Shown: in pieces, positions 1-9,054 of the stretch
Numbering within the stretch: position 1 is the first letter of the stretch
Layout: the number at the start of each line of letters is the position of its first letter
DNA from: Actinomycetes bacterium
GTDB lineage: Bacteria; Actinomycetota; Acidimicrobiia; Acidimicrobiales; RAAP-2
Direction of reading: 5' to 3'
NCBI GenBank assembly: GCA_021784205.1
Contig: JAJXTB010000012.1
Span: forward strand, 1 to 37,283
DNA: 37,283 nucleotides
Notes under the pieces: model-generated
Told to the model about the DNA's origin: nothing
What the model saw: the letters and a program-made list of their open reading frames with translations, nothing else
Databases searched by the model: none
Translations under genes and position numbers: made by a program

Positions 1-447
1 CTCACCCACACTCGCAACCGAACCAGCGCCGAGATCAAGCACCTGTTCTCCAAGAACGGCGGCTCTATCGCCGAGCCGGGTGCGGTCTCCTGGCAGTTCG
101 ACCGCAAGGGGGCGATCGAAGTCGCCGGGCCCCTGGACGAGGACCAGCTCCTCGAGTGGGTTCTCGAGGCCGGCGGCGAGAACATGGCAGCCACCGGCGA
201 CAACTTCCTCGTCACCACGGCACCGACGGACTTGGGCAAGGTTCGCGACGCCCTCGAGGGCTTTGGCGTGAAGGTGCTGTCGGCCGATCTCACGCTCGAG
301 GCCCAAAACCAGATCGAGGTCAGCGACGCGAGCGACGCCAAGAAGATCTTGCGGCTCATCGACGCCATCGACGACCACGACGACGTCCAGAACGTCTACG
401 CGAACTTCGACGTCGCCGACGAGATCCTGGCCGCGCTCGAAGAGTAG
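1..447 (+). CDS. yebC: YebC/PmpR/TACO1 family regulator, 5' end missing
   Basis: The reading frame is open from base 1 to the TAG at 445-447, giving 148 residues of a family usually near 250, so about 100 N-terminal residues lie outside the window. The visible part starts in the NRNRTSAEIKHLFSKNGG region, followed by the FDRKG motif, and ends with the acidic NVYANFDVADEIL tail; all are family hallmarks. YebC proteins have been described as DNA-binding regulators and, more recently, as translation factors that relieve ribosome stalling at proline-rich stretches. Which role applies here cannot be told. Its position directly before ruvCAB is the classic bacterial arrangement. A -10-like box for ruvC follows 26 bp after the stop, so ruvC need not depend on the yebC transcript. 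Confidence 0.95.
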   Translation, partial: LTHTRNRTSAEIKHLFSKNGGSIAEPGAVSWQFDRKGAIEVAGPLDEDQLLEWVLEAGGENMAATGDNFLVTTAPTDLGKVRDALEGFGVKVLSADLTLEAQNQIEVSDASDAKKILRLIDAIDDHDDVQNVYANFDVADEILAALEE

Positions 448-473
448 GTCCACCGTCTTCGGTGCGCGCTGGG

Positions 474-479
474 TAATAT
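474..479 (+). promoter_or_regulatory. -10 box TAATAT for ruvC, near-leaderless
   Basis: TAATAT lies 7 nt before the ruvC ATG in the short yebC-ruvC gap. A start site about 7 nt downstream of a -10 box would fall on or next to the A of ATG, and I see no Shine-Dalgarno sequence. No clear -35 is visible. Confidence 0.5.
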
Positions 480-486
480 CGAACGT

Positions 487-993
487 ATGTTCGTACTTGG
501 CATCGACCCAGGCCTGACCCGCTGCGGGTTCGGCCTCGTCGAGGGGGGCCTCGTGGGGCCCGAATCGTTTCGCGCGGCGACGGCCGGCGTGCTCGCGACC
601 GATCCCGACGCCCCGGTCGAGGCCCGACTGGCCCAGATCTACGCGGACCTGGGTGAGCTCTACGACCAGTACGCGCCCGACGTGGTCGTCGTCGAGAGGG
701 TCTTTTTCATGCGCAACGCGAAGACCGCGATTCCCGTCGCCCAGGCGAGCGGTGTCGCGGTGGCGCTCGCCGGCGCGCGCGGCGCACTGGTGCGCCAGTT
801 CACCTCTCAGGAGGTCAAACTCGCGGTCGCCGGTTACGGCGCGGCGAGCAAGTCCCAAGTCCAGGGGATGGTCGCTCGGCTCTGTGCTCTTAGCTCAGTG
901 CCGCGTCCTCCCGACGCAGCCGACGCGCTGGCCCTGGCGATCACCTATCTGATGGTGGCGCGTCTCGAGTCGCGCTATCCGGTGGTCACGTGA
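487..993 (+). CDS. ruvC: Holliday junction resolvase RuvC
   Basis: RuvC is the endonuclease that cuts Holliday junctions symmetrically, working as a dimer on the RuvAB-bound junction. The 168-residue protein opens with FVLGIDPGLTRCGFG, which carries the first catalytic Asp (D7). VVVERVFF supplies the catalytic Glu, and PPDAADALALA near the C-terminus supplies the last acidic pair. This is the complete RNase H-like active site, and the length is typical. The ATG at 487 is supported by the match of the first residues to the family and by the -10 box 7 nt upstream. The stop overlaps the ruvA start by 4 nt (GTGA). Confidence 0.97.
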   Translation: MFVLGIDPGLTRCGFGLVEGGLVGPESFRAATAGVLATDPDAPVEARLAQIYADLGELYDQYAPDVVVVERVFFMRNAKTAIPVAQASGVAVALAGARGALVRQFTSQEVKLAVAGYGAASKSQVQGMVARLCALSSVPRPPDAADALALAITYLMVARLESRYPVVT

Positions 994-1541
994 TCGGCTG
1001 GCTCGCCGGGGTGGTGCGGCGCAACGACGCGGGGCTCGTGATCCTGGACGTCGGCGGGGTGGGCTATCAGGTCCACCTAGCCTCGCGCCGCGAGGTGGCC
1101 GTGGGCTCGTCGCTCGAAGTACACGTGCGCACCGCCGTTCGCGACGACACCATCCTGCTTTACGGATTCCTCGAGGCCGAAGAGAGGGACTTCTTCGACC
1201 AACTCCTCGCCACCCCCGGGGTGGGCCCCTCGACCGCGCTCGCGGCGCTGCGCACGATGGAGATGACCCAATTGGTCAGCGCGATCGAGGCGGGCGACGT
1301 CAAGACTGTCGCGACCGTGCCGGGCGTGGGTGCCAAGACGGCCAGTCGTATCGTGCTCGAGCTGCGCGGCAAGGTCGTCGCGCCCCTCGATGCGGTGGCG
1401 GTGCCGCGTGATCTCGACGACGCCTTGCGTTCCCTTGGCTACTCGGCGAGCGAGATCCGCGACGCGCTCGCCGATGTGGACATCCCCGACGACGAGGCCG
1501 CCGCATTGCGCGTCGCGCTCTCTCGATTGGGACGATCGTGA
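990..1541 (+). CDS. ruvA: Holliday junction DNA helicase subunit RuvA
   Basis: RuvA binds four-way junctions as a tetramer and loads the RuvB motor. The 183 residues begin MIGWLAGVVRR (typical MIG start, here on GTG) with an OB-fold domain. Then come helix-hairpin-helix segments (TPGVGPSTALAAL about residues 75-87 and VPGVGAKTASRIVLEL about 109-124) and a short C-terminal domain III (ALRSLGYSASEIRDAL) that contacts RuvB. It is slightly shorter than the usual 190-200 because the linker before domain III is compact. The start overlaps the ruvC stop and the end overlaps the ruvB start, each as GTGA, so the three genes look translationally coupled. Confidence 0.97.
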   Translation: MIGWLAGVVRRNDAGLVILDVGGVGYQVHLASRREVAVGSSLEVHVRTAVRDDTILLYGFLEAEERDFFDQLLATPGVGPSTALAALRTMEMTQLVSAIEAGDVKTVATVPGVGAKTASRIVLELRGKVVAPLDAVAVPRDLDDALRSLGYSASEIRDALADVDIPDDEAAALRVALSRLGRS

Positions 1542-2560
1542 GGCGCGACACTGAACTGGAGTCCTCACTGGTGGCCGCCAGCGAGCGCGAAGTCGTCATG
1601 GACGCGACGTTGCGCCCGGCGCGTCTGGCCGACTTCGTCGGCCAGCGCGAACTCGTCGGACACCTCGAGATCGTGCTCGGCTCGGCGCGTTCACGCGGCC
1701 AGGTCGCCGACCACCTGCTCTTCGCCGGCCCTCCGGGGCTCGGCAAGACGTCCCTCGCCGCCATCGTGGCGGCCGAGATGGGCGCCACGATGCGCACGAC
1801 TGCCGGGCCGGTACTCTCGCGCCCCGGCGATGTGGCGGCGCTGCTCACGGATCTTGCGGAGGGCGACGTGCTCTTCATTGACGAGATTCACCGCCTGACC
1901 CGGGCGGTCGAAGAGGTGCTTTATTCGGCCATGGAGGACCGCCGCCTTGACGTGATGGTCGGTCGTGGTCCCTCGGCGCGCTCGATTCGACTCGAGCTCG
2001 CACCATTCACTCTCGTGGGTGCGACCACGCGCACCGGCCTGGTGGCCGCACCGCTGCGCGACCGCTTCGGCTTTGTGGGCCAGCTCGATCTCTACGACGT
2101 CGATGAGTTGGCTTCGATCGTGGATCGCTCCTCGCGCCTGCTCGGGATCGACGTGACCGGCGAGGCGGCCCGCGTCATCGCCTCGCGTTCGCGCGGCACC
2201 CCGCGCATCGCGAATCGCCTCTTGCGCCGGGTGCGCGACTACGCCGCGGTTGAGGGGGTGGCCACGGTCGACGCCGGCTTCGCCGCGAGGGCCCTCGACG
2301 TCTTCGGGGTCGACGTCGAGGGCCTCGACAAGCTCGACCGACGAATCCTGGGCCTGCTCTGTGAGCAGTTCGCGGGCCAGGCGGTCGGGCTGACCACGCT
2401 CGCGCACGCGCTGGGCGAGGAGACCGCGACCATTGAGGACGCCTACGAGCCCTACCTGCTGCGCGCCGGGCTGCTCATTCGCACGCCCCGCGGACGTCTC
2501 GCGACAGAGCGCGCCTATCGTCATCTGGCCCTGCAGCCCCCCGGCGGGGGATTGGTCTAA
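1538..2560 (+). CDS. ruvB: Holliday junction branch migration ATPase RuvB
   Basis: RuvB is the AAA+ hexameric motor that drives branch migration. The 340-residue protein has the RuvB N-terminal signature LRPARLADFVGQ, Walker A GPPGLGKTS (residues 64-72), Walker B VLFIDEIHRL (D115, E116) and sensor 1 GATTR. The winged-helix C-terminal domain (LTTLAHALGEE to the end) is complete. The GTG start overlaps the ruvA stop by 4 nt. About 20 residues precede the conserved region, as is usual in the family. It is the last gene of the ruv set; a 57-bp gap with its own promoter-like sequence separates it from yajC. Confidence 0.97.
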   Translation: MRRDTELESSLVAASEREVVMDATLRPARLADFVGQRELVGHLEIVLGSARSRGQVADHLLFAGPPGLGKTSLAAIVAAEMGATMRTTAGPVLSRPGDVAALLTDLAEGDVLFIDEIHRLTRAVEEVLYSAMEDRRLDVMVGRGPSARSIRLELAPFTLVGATTRTGLVAAPLRDRFGFVGQLDLYDVDELASIVDRSSRLLGIDVTGEAARVIASRSRGTPRIANRLLRRVRDYAAVEGVATVDAGFAARALDVFGVDVEGLDKLDRRILGLLCEQFAGQAVGLTTLAHALGEETATIEDAYEPYLLRAGLLIRTPRGRLATERAYRHLALQPPGGGLV

Positions 2561-2579
2561 GAAGCCTCGCGCCAGCGAG

Positions 2580-2607
2580 TAGGGTTTCTGGGGTCTATTG
2601 ACGGAGG
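2580..2607 (+). promoter_or_regulatory. -10-like box and Shine-Dalgarno for yajC
   Basis: TAGGGT at 2580-2585 resembles the -10 boxes seen elsewhere in the window, and ACGGAGGAAAAG around 2601-2612 contains a strong GGAGG ribosome-binding site 11 nt before the yajC ATG. It suggests that the Sec genes start a new transcription unit with a conventional leader. No convincing -35 is visible. Confidence 0.4.
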
Positions 2608-2617
2608 AAAAGTATTT

Positions 2618-2953
2618 ATGTTGGCAGCCTCGAGCGGTGGCTCGTCGTCGATTTTGTTGATCTACGTCGTAGTCTTCGGCGCTCTCTATTTTTTCTACCT
2701 TCGTCCGCGAAATCGCAAGCAGAAGGCGCAGCGTCTTCAGGCCCGCCAGGTCGAGGTCGGCCAGCGCGCCCAGACCATCGGCGGCATCCTGGGCACGGTT
2801 GTCAAGGTGACCGACGAGGCCGTGACCCTGCGCAGTGATTCGGGCGTGGAGCTGGACTTCGTGCCCTCGGCGATCGCCCGGCGCATCGACCCCGTCGTGC
2901 CCGAGTCGACCGACGACGAGCCCAAGAACGAGACGCCCGAAAGCGATCAGTAG
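2618..2953 (+). CDS. yajC: Sec translocase accessory subunit YajC
   Basis: YajC is a small single-span inner-membrane protein found in the SecDF-YajC complex. The 111-residue protein has a short N-terminus, one membrane span (ILLIYVVVFGALYFFYL, residues 12-28) and RPRNRKQKA just inside the membrane. The conserved YajC core with TIGGILGTVVKVTDEAV follows, then an acidic C-terminal tail rich in Glu and Asp. Length and order of parts are typical. Position directly before secD and secF is diagnostic. The TAG stop shares its G with the GTG start of secD (TAGTG). Confidence 0.95.
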   Translation: MLAASSGGSSSILLIYVVVFGALYFFYLRPRNRKQKAQRLQARQVEVGQRAQTIGGILGTVVKVTDEAVTLRSDSGVELDFVPSAIARRIDPVVPESTDDEPKNETPESDQ

Positions 2954-4458
2954 TGGCGTCGCCGGCGGCTTCAAAGCGCTCACTACTCGTCAGCCTGATG
3001 CTGACGATCGTCGTGTCCTTCGGCGCCCTGATCACGACGCTGTCCTTCGGCTGGGGGCCCAAGTTGGGCCTCGATCTCGCCGGGGGCCTGTCGGTGGTCT
3101 ACAAGCCGGTGACCAACACGACGACGGCGAAGCTCCAAGAGGCCGTCACGATCCTCAATAACCGCGTGAACGGCCTGGGCGTCTCTGGCGCCACGGTCAA
3201 CCTCCAGGGGAAGAACATTGTGGTGAGCGTGCCGGGGGTATCTGACGCGCGCAACGTGCTGGCCATCGTGGGTCAGACCGCCCAGCTGCTCTTTCGCCCG
3301 GTCCTCTGTGAGGCCCCGCCGGCGACCAAGACCGCCAAGACCGTCGCCACGCTGCCGCCCTGTGGGGCGTCGTATCTGATGTCGCCGCAGAATCTGGCGG
3401 TCAACACCAACACGGGCAATCCGACGAACAACATCCCGCCGGACCCGGCCTACGCCGACATCGCCTCGACCACTTCGGCCAAGGACAATCCGAAGAAGGT
3501 CGTCATCTTGCCGGGACTGGGCACGTCGTCGATTCGCTACGTGCTGGGGCCCTCGGAGCTCAACGGCACCGCGGTCAAGTCGGCCATCGCCCAGCAGAAC
3601 ACCATCGGCGCCTGGGTCGTCAACTACACCCTCACCTCCGCGGGTAGCCCCGCGTGGGACCGGGTGGCCCAGGCCAACTTCCACGGCCTGCTCGCGATCG
3701 AGCTCGACGGCGTGGTGCAGTCCGCGCCGCTGATTCAGCCCAATCAGACCAGCTTCACCTCCTTCGGCGGCCAGGGTGAGATCTCGGGCTCCTTTACCGA
3801 GACGTCGGCAAAGGAGCTGGCCCTGGCCATGCAGTTCGGCGCCTTGCCGGTACGCCTCCAGGCTCTCAACACGGTGACGGTTTCGCCAACCCTGGGTCAC
3901 AGCGCCCTCGTCGCCGGCCTCGGTGCCGGACTCGTGGGCCTCGCGCTGGTGCTGCTCTACACGATCGCCTACTACCGACTGCTCGGACTGGTGATCGTGC
4001 TCGGGCTCGCGGTGACCGCGGCGTTACTGTGGGCGATCATCTCGGCCCTCGGCCATACCGCTTTGGCGCCGAGTTTCAGTCTGTCAGGCGTGACGGGGCT
4101 GATCGTCTCGATCGGTATCACGGTGGACAGTTACATCGTGTACTTCGAGCGATTAAAGGACGAGGCCCGCTCGGGCCGCTCGATTCGCACGTCGGTCGAC
4201 CGGGGGTTTCGCTCGGCCTGGCGCACGGTGCTCGCCGCCGACACGGTCAGCCTGCTCGCCGCCGTGCTGCTCTACGTGATCGCCGTGGGTGAGGTGCGCG
4301 GTTTCGCGTTCTTCCTCGGTCTCTCGACGCTGATGGACGTGGCCATCACGTGGTACTTCACGCGACCACTGGTGATCCTGCTCGGTCGTCGTAATTCCGA
4401 TTCCCACTCGGCGCTCTCCATGGCCGCCGGTCTCGCCCAGGGAGGCGCCCATGAGTGA
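2953..4458 (+). CDS. secD: Protein translocase subunit SecD
   Basis: SecD, with SecF, uses the proton gradient to help complete protein export through SecYEG. The 501-residue protein has an N-terminal span (LMLTIVVSFGALITTLSF, about 16-33) and the GLDLAGG motif just outside it. A large extracytoplasmic P1 domain is interrupted by a Pro/Asn/Thr-rich stretch around residues 130-180. Five C-terminal spans include GITVDSYIVYFERLKDE, the family's motif with the functionally important Asp. It starts at GTG 2953, overlapping the yajC stop by one base, and overlaps secF by 8 nt. The alternative residues in the VDSYIVYFER motif are normal for actinobacterial SecD. Confidence 0.96.
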   Translation: MASPAASKRSLLVSLMLTIVVSFGALITTLSFGWGPKLGLDLAGGLSVVYKPVTNTTTAKLQEAVTILNNRVNGLGVSGATVNLQGKNIVVSVPGVSDARNVLAIVGQTAQLLFRPVLCEAPPATKTAKTVATLPPCGASYLMSPQNLAVNTNTGNPTNNIPPDPAYADIASTTSAKDNPKKVVILPGLGTSSIRYVLGPSELNGTAVKSAIAQQNTIGAWVVNYTLTSAGSPAWDRVAQANFHGLLAIELDGVVQSAPLIQPNQTSFTSFGGQGEISGSFTETSAKELALAMQFGALPVRLQALNTVTVSPTLGHSALVAGLGAGLVGLALVLLYTIAYYRLLGLVIVLGLAVTAALLWAIISALGHTALAPSFSLSGVTGLIVSIGITVDSYIVYFERLKDEARSGRSIRTSVDRGFRSAWRTVLAADTVSLLAAVLLYVIAVGEVRGFAFFLGLSTLMDVAITWYFTRPLVILLGRRNSDSHSALSMAAGLAQGGAHE

Positions 4459-5560
4459 CCTCGAGAAGACCCCGGGGCGCTTCGGGCGCATCTACCGCGG
4501 ACTGACCACGATTGACTTCGTCGGGCGGCGCAAGATTTGGTTTTCGATCTCGGCGGTCATCATCGTGTTGGGACTGGGCTCGCTGGCCGTGCGCGGCTTC
4601 AACCTCGGCATCGACTTCAAGGGCGGCAGCTCCTGGGAGGTGCTCGCTCCCAAGTCGTCGATCACGTCCATGACGAGTGCGGTGGAGAACGCGGGCCTGT
4701 CGATGCCCACGGTCCAAAAGCTTGGCAGCGACACCTACGAGGTGACCGCGGACCTTAACAACCTCTCGGCGGCGAATCAGCTGGCGATCACCAACAAAGT
4801 GGTCAATGCGATGGCCAAGGAGGCGGGCAAGACGCCCAACCAGGTGTCGACCTCGAGCGTCGGGCCCACGTGGGGCAGCCAGATCTCCCAGCGCGCCCTC
4901 GAGGCCCTGATCGTCTTCTTCATCGCAGTCGTTGCCTACATCTCGATGCGCTTTGAGCCCAAGATGGCCCTGGCGGCGTTTTTGGCGATGATCCACGACC
5001 TGCTGGTGACCGTGGGGGTGTACTCGCTGTTCGGTTTCCAGATCACGCCGGACACGGTGATCGCGATCCTCACCATCCTCGGTTACTCGCTCTACGACAC
5101 GGTCGTGGTCTTTGACCGCGTGCGCGACAACACGGGCTCGGTCCTCAAGTCGGGCGACCTGAGCTACTCGGACATGGTGAACCTCTCGATGAATCAGACC
5201 CTGGCGCGATCGATCAACACCTCGCTGGTGGCGATCCTGCCCGTCTTCTCGGTGCTGGCGGTCGGCGCGTACATCCTGGGCGCGACCAGCCTGCAGAACT
5301 ACGGTCTGGCCCTGGTGGTCGGACTGCTCTCGGGGGCGTACTCGTCGATCTTCATCGCGAGTCCGCTGCTGTCGATGTTCAAGGAGCGTGAGTCGCGATT
5401 CCGCGAGTTGGCTGAGCGCGTGGCCTCGCGCACCGAGCGCGCGACCCTGACCCCGGCGGCCGCGGCCGTCTTGTCCGCGGAGGGCACCGTGCGCAACCGG
5501 CCGGCCGGCTCGTCGGGCTCGCCGGTGCAGGCGCGCGCGCGCAAACAAAAGCGGCGGTAG
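4451..5560 (+). CDS. secF: Protein translocase subunit SecF
   Basis: SecF is the partner of SecD in the proton-driven export motor. The 369-residue protein has the first membrane span (WFSISAVIIVLGLGSLAVRGF, about 29-49), the LGIDFKGG motif, a smaller extracytoplasmic domain and five further spans. These include LGYSLYDTVVVFDRVRDN, the SecF signature. The C-terminus is a basic cytoplasmic tail ending ARKQKRR. The ATG lies inside the secD end (8-nt overlap). After its stop only 15 bp remain before rel, and those hold the rel -10 box. Confidence 0.96.
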   Translation: MSDLEKTPGRFGRIYRGLTTIDFVGRRKIWFSISAVIIVLGLGSLAVRGFNLGIDFKGGSSWEVLAPKSSITSMTSAVENAGLSMPTVQKLGSDTYEVTADLNNLSAANQLAITNKVVNAMAKEAGKTPNQVSTSSVGPTWGSQISQRALEALIVFFIAVVAYISMRFEPKMALAAFLAMIHDLLVTVGVYSLFGFQITPDTVIAILTILGYSLYDTVVVFDRVRDNTGSVLKSGDLSYSDMVNLSMNQTLARSINTSLVAILPVFSVLAVGAYILGATSLQNYGLALVVGLLSGAYSSIFIASPLLSMFKERESRFRELAERVASRTERATLTPAAAAVLSAEGTVRNRPAGSSGSPVQARARKQKRR

Positions 5561-5563
5561 CCG

Positions 5564-5569
5564 TAGGCT
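5564..5569 (+). promoter_or_regulatory. -10 box TAGGCT for rel, leaderless
   Basis: TAGGCT ends exactly 6 nt before the ATG of rel, so the transcript would be predicted to start at the A of the start codon. No Shine-Dalgarno lies in the 15-bp gap. The same spacing recurs upstream of seven other genes in the window. Confidence 0.5.
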
Positions 5570-5575
5570 GACACC

Positions 5576-7780
5576 ATGGTTCTCACGCGATCGTCGGACG
5601 CGGCGTTGGCAAGTTCGCTCGAGCGCGTCATCGCGCGCTTTCGCGAGCACCACCCCGACTCCTCCGGCGACGTCGAGATCATCCGTCGCGCCGGCCTGGC
5701 CGCGATCAGCGCTCACGAGGGCCAGCTGCGCCGCACCGGCGAGCCCTACGTCACGCACCCCATCGCGGTCGCCGGCATCGTCGCCGACCTGGGACTGGAC
5801 GCCCTGACGATCGCCGCGGCCCTGCTGCACGACGCGGTCGAGGACACCGGGATGACCACCCAGTGGCTAGAAAGCGAGTTCGGCGAGCAGGTCGCGGCCG
5901 TCGTGGACGGCGTCACCAAGCTCGATCGCCTCGAGTTCGACTCCAAGGAGGCCCAGCAGGCCGCGACGATCCGCAAGATGTTCATCGCCATGGCCCGCGA
6001 CTGGCGGGTGCTCTTGATCAAGCTGGCCGACCGGCTGCACAACATGCGCACGATCTCGGTCATGCCCATGCACCGCCAGCGCGCGATCGCCCAGGAGACC
6101 CTGGACGTCTATGCGCCCCTTGCGCACCGTCTCGGTGTCCAACAGGTCAAGTGGCAGCTCGAGGACCTCAGCTTCGCCACGTTGCACCCCAAGCGCTACG
6201 CCGAGATCGAGCAGATGGTCGCCGTGCGCCAGCCCGAGCGCGAGGCCTATCTCGTCGAGGTGATGGAGTCTCTTTCGGCCAAGCTCGCGAGCTTTGGCAT
6301 CACCGCCGAAGTGCGGGGGCGACCGAAACATCTCTGGAGCATCTACGAGAAGATGGTCATCGGCGGAAAGGAGTTCGACGAGATCTTCGACCTGGTCGGC
6401 CTGCGCGTGATCGTTGAGGAGGACCGCGACTGCTGGGCCGTGCTGGGCGCGATCCACGCGCTCTGGTCGCCGGTGCACGGTCGCTTCAAGGACTACATCA
6501 ACTCGCCCAAGTTCAACCTTTACCAATCACTGCACACCACGGTGATCGGACCGCGCGGCAAGTCTGTCGAGGTTCAGGTGCGCACTTGGGAGATGCACCG
6601 GCGCGCCGAGTTTGGCATCGCCGCCCACTGGGGCTACAAGGAGGGCGCCTCGACCAAGGAGATTGCGTGGATGCAGCGCCTGGCCGACGTCGAGGAGGAG
6701 GAGAACGACCCGATCGCCTTCTTGGAGGCGTTAAAGCTCGACCTGGGCCAGGACGAGGTTTACGTCTTCACCCCTAAGGGGCGCGTCATCGCCCTGGTCG
6801 AGGGGGCGACTCCCATCGACTTCGCTTACGCGGTGCACACCGAGGTGGGACACCACTGCGTGGGCGCCAAGGTGAACGGACGGCTCGTCTCGCTCGATAC
6901 CGTGCTGCACTCGGCCGATGTGGTCGAGATCGTCACTAACAAGAACAACGCGGCCGGGCCGTCGCGCGACTGGCTCAACATCGCCAAGTCCTCGCGGGCG
7001 CGCTCCAAGATCCGCCAGTGGTTCCAGCGAGAGCGACGCGAGGACGCCATCGAGGGCGGGCGCGAGGAGTTGATCAAGGCCCTGCGCCGCGAGGGGCTGC
7101 CGATCGCGATCTCGCTGTCCTCGAGCGCGCTCGACGCCGTGATCAAGTCTTTTAACTTAGAGGACCTCGACGCGCTCTTCATGGCGATCGATTCGAACCA
7201 GATCTCCGCCCTCGCCGTTGTCCAGCGCCTGGACCGCGAACTGCGCGGGGGAGAGGCTGAGCAGCTGCCCAGCACGGTGACCAAGATGCCGCGCGGGCGC
7301 ACCACCCGTCGATCGGCCGGGGTCTACGTCGAGGGCCTCGACGACGTCATGGTTCACCTGGCGCGCTGCTGCTCGCCGGTGCCGGGCGATCCCATCACGG
7401 GCTTCATCACCCAGGGCAGGGGTGTCTCGGTGCACCGCGACGACTGCTCCAACGCGGTTGCCCTGGCCCAGCGCCTGGGCGAGCGCATCATCGACGTCGA
7501 GTGGGACGCCTCGGCCGTTGGCCAGTACCGCGCGGTACTCGAAGTACTGGCCTTTGACCGCTCGCGCCTGCTGCTCGACGTCTCCAAGGTGGTCGCCGAG
7601 TACCACCTCAACATCATCTCGAGTAGTTCAACGACGTCGGGCTCGCGCATCGTGCGTATGGTGTTCGACGTGGAACTGGTCGATCCGACGCACCTCGGCA
7701 GCCTGATCGCCGCCCTGAAGGCGGTCGACGGCGTCTTCGACGCGTTCCGCCAGCTGCCCGGTCAGAACAAGTCCTCATGA
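5576..7780 (+). CDS. rel: Bifunctional (p)ppGpp synthetase/hydrolase (RSH family)
   Basis: This enzyme makes and destroys the starvation alarmone (p)ppGpp. The 734-residue protein has an N-terminal HD hydrolase domain with THP (H61) and the HD pair in LLHDAVEDTG (H85, D86), so hydrolysis should be intact. The synthetase domain follows with RPKHLWSIYEKM and RFKDYI near residue 303. The RxKD form of that motif is typical of bifunctional enzymes, unlike the ExDD form of synthesis-only RelA. A TGS domain (VYVFTPKG, about 394-455) and a C-terminal ACT domain (about 655-730) complete the long RSH layout. The gene overlaps hisS by 4 nt (ATGA), placing the alarmone enzyme in one unit with aminoacyl-tRNA synthetases, the enzymes whose substrates it monitors through the ribosome. 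Confidence 0.96.
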   Translation: MVLTRSSDAALASSLERVIARFREHHPDSSGDVEIIRRAGLAAISAHEGQLRRTGEPYVTHPIAVAGIVADLGLDALTIAAALLHDAVEDTGMTTQWLESEFGEQVAAVVDGVTKLDRLEFDSKEAQQAATIRKMFIAMARDWRVLLIKLADRLHNMRTISVMPMHRQRAIAQETLDVYAPLAHRLGVQQVKWQLEDLSFATLHPKRYAEIEQMVAVRQPEREAYLVEVMESLSAKLASFGITAEVRGRPKHLWSIYEKMVIGGKEFDEIFDLVGLRVIVEEDRDCWAVLGAIHALWSPVHGRFKDYINSPKFNLYQSLHTTVIGPRGKSVEVQVRTWEMHRRAEFGIAAHWGYKEGASTKEIAWMQRLADVEEEENDPIAFLEALKLDLGQDEVYVFTPKGRVIALVEGATPIDFAYAVHTEVGHHCVGAKVNGRLVSLDTVLHSADVVEIVTNKNNAAGPSRDWLNIAKSSRARSKIRQWFQRERREDAIEGGREELIKALRREGLPIAISLSSSALDAVIKSFNLEDLDALFMAIDSNQISALAVVQRLDRELRGGEAEQLPSTVTKMPRGRTTRRSAGVYVEGLDDVMVHLARCCSPVPGDPITGFITQGRGVSVHRDDCSNAVALAQRLGERIIDVEWDASAVGQYRAVLEVLAFDRSRLLLDVSKVVAEYHLNIISSSSTTSGSRIVRMVFDVELVDPTHLGSLIAALKAVDGVFDAFRQLPGQNKSS

Positions 7781-9054
7781 GTGGCCCCTCGGCCGTGCAG
7801 GCCCCCGTCGGTACGCACGACGTGCTGGCGCCGGACTCGGCGCGCTGGCAGTACCTGATCGCGACCTTCGCCGACTGGGCGAGGCGCTACGACTTCTCAC
7901 TCATCATCAATCCACTCTTCGAGGACGTCGCGGTCTTCAATCGCGGTATCGGAGAGGCCAGCGAGATGGCGACCAAGGAGATGTACGTCTTCGCCGACCG
8001 CGGCGGGCGTACCCTCGCGCTGCGCCCCGAGGGCACCGCATCGGTCGTGCGCGCATTCGTTCAGCACCGCCCCGCGACGCCCTACAAGGCGTGGTACGTC
8101 ACGCCCGCCTTTCGCTACGAGCGCCCCCAGAAGGGTCGCTACCGCCAGCACCACCAGTTGGGCGTCGAGGCGCTCGGCACCGACGATCCCTCCCTCGACG
8201 TCGAAGTGGTCTCGCTCGCCTGGCGTTTCTACGCGGCCCTCGGGCTCACTCGGGTGCGCTTGCTGATCAACTCGATGGGTCATCTCGAATGCCGCGGCGC
8301 CTACGTGGCGGTCCTCACCGACTACCTCGCCGCCCACGAGGCCGAGATCTGCGACGAGCACCGACCGACCTGGCGCGCCAACCCCTTGCGCGTGCTCGAC
8401 TGCAAGAAGGACGCCTGCGTGGCCCTGACCACGGTGGGCCCGATGCTAATCGATCACCTCTGTCACGAGTGCGCGACGCACTTTTCCCAGGTGCGTAGTG
8501 GCCTCGAGGCGATCGGCATCGCTAGCGAGCTCAACCCGCGCCTGGTGCGGGGTTTCGACTACTACACGCGCACGACCTTCGAGTTCGTCTCCGACGCCCT
8601 CGAGAGCGCCCAGAACGCGGTGGGCGGGGGTGGGCGCTACGACACCTTGGTCGAGCAGCTCGGCGGACCGCCCACGAGCGGCATCGGATTCGGCAGCGGT
8701 ATCGAGCGTCTGTTGCTCGTCCTCGAGGCTGAGGGCGTGACGGTGCCCGTTGCGGCCCTCGACGTGTTCGTCGTCGACACCTGCGAAGAGGACGCCACCA
8801 GTTCGCTCGTCGATGAGCTGCGCCGGGTCGGGCTGTCGGTCGGGCGCGCCTACGACGCGCGCTCGATGAAGGCCCAGATGAAGGCGGCCGACCGCTCGGG
8901 AGCGCGCTACGCCCTCCTGGTCGGCCCGCGAGAGCAGACCGCCGGCGAGGTTACGATGCGGGACCTGCGCGGTGAACAGTCGGCGGGCCAGGTGACGCTC
9001 TCGCGCGAAAGAGTCGTCGCCCACGTCACCGATCTAGTGAAGAAGAGGCTATGA
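7777..9054 (+). CDS. hisS: Histidyl-tRNA synthetase
   Basis: HisRS charges tRNA-His. It is a class II enzyme of 425 residues, normal for bacteria. Visible are the N-terminal PVGTHDVLAPDS (family PxGTxD), motif 2 in FRYERPQKGRYRQHHQLG, and the histidine-binding signature VRGFDYYTRTTFEF. Motif 3 lies in SGIGFGSGIERLLLVL, and a C-terminal anticodon-binding domain starts around residue 328 (LDVFVVDTCEE). The ATG overlaps the rel stop, and the stop overlaps the aspS ATG; both junctions read ATGA. Confidence 0.96.
   Translation: MSGPSAVQAPVGTHDVLAPDSARWQYLIATFADWARRYDFSLIINPLFEDVAVFNRGIGEASEMATKEMYVFADRGGRTLALRPEGTASVVRAFVQHRPATPYKAWYVTPAFRYERPQKGRYRQHHQLGVEALGTDDPSLDVEVVSLAWRFYAALGLTRVRLLINSMGHLECRGAYVAVLTDYLAAHEAEICDEHRPTWRANPLRVLDCKKDACVALTTVGPMLIDHLCHECATHFSQVRSGLEAIGIASELNPRLVRGFDYYTRTTFEFVSDALESAQNAVGGGGRYDTLVEQLGGPPTSGIGFGSGIERLLLVLEAEGVTVPVAALDVFVVDTCEEDATSSLVDELRRVGLSVGRAYDARSMKAQMKAADRSGARYALLVGPREQTAGEVTMRDLRGEQSAGQVTLSRERVVAHVTDLVKKRL

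Noticed and set aside
4358..5830. 490-codon open frame on the - strand across secF
   Set aside because: It is fully antisense to secF and the rel start. Its translation is a low-complexity mix rich in Arg, Gln, His and Gly, as expected from the third-position bias of high-G+C genes. Similar long antisense frames at 1691-2983, 11547-13040 and 25514-26914 were rejected for the same reason.
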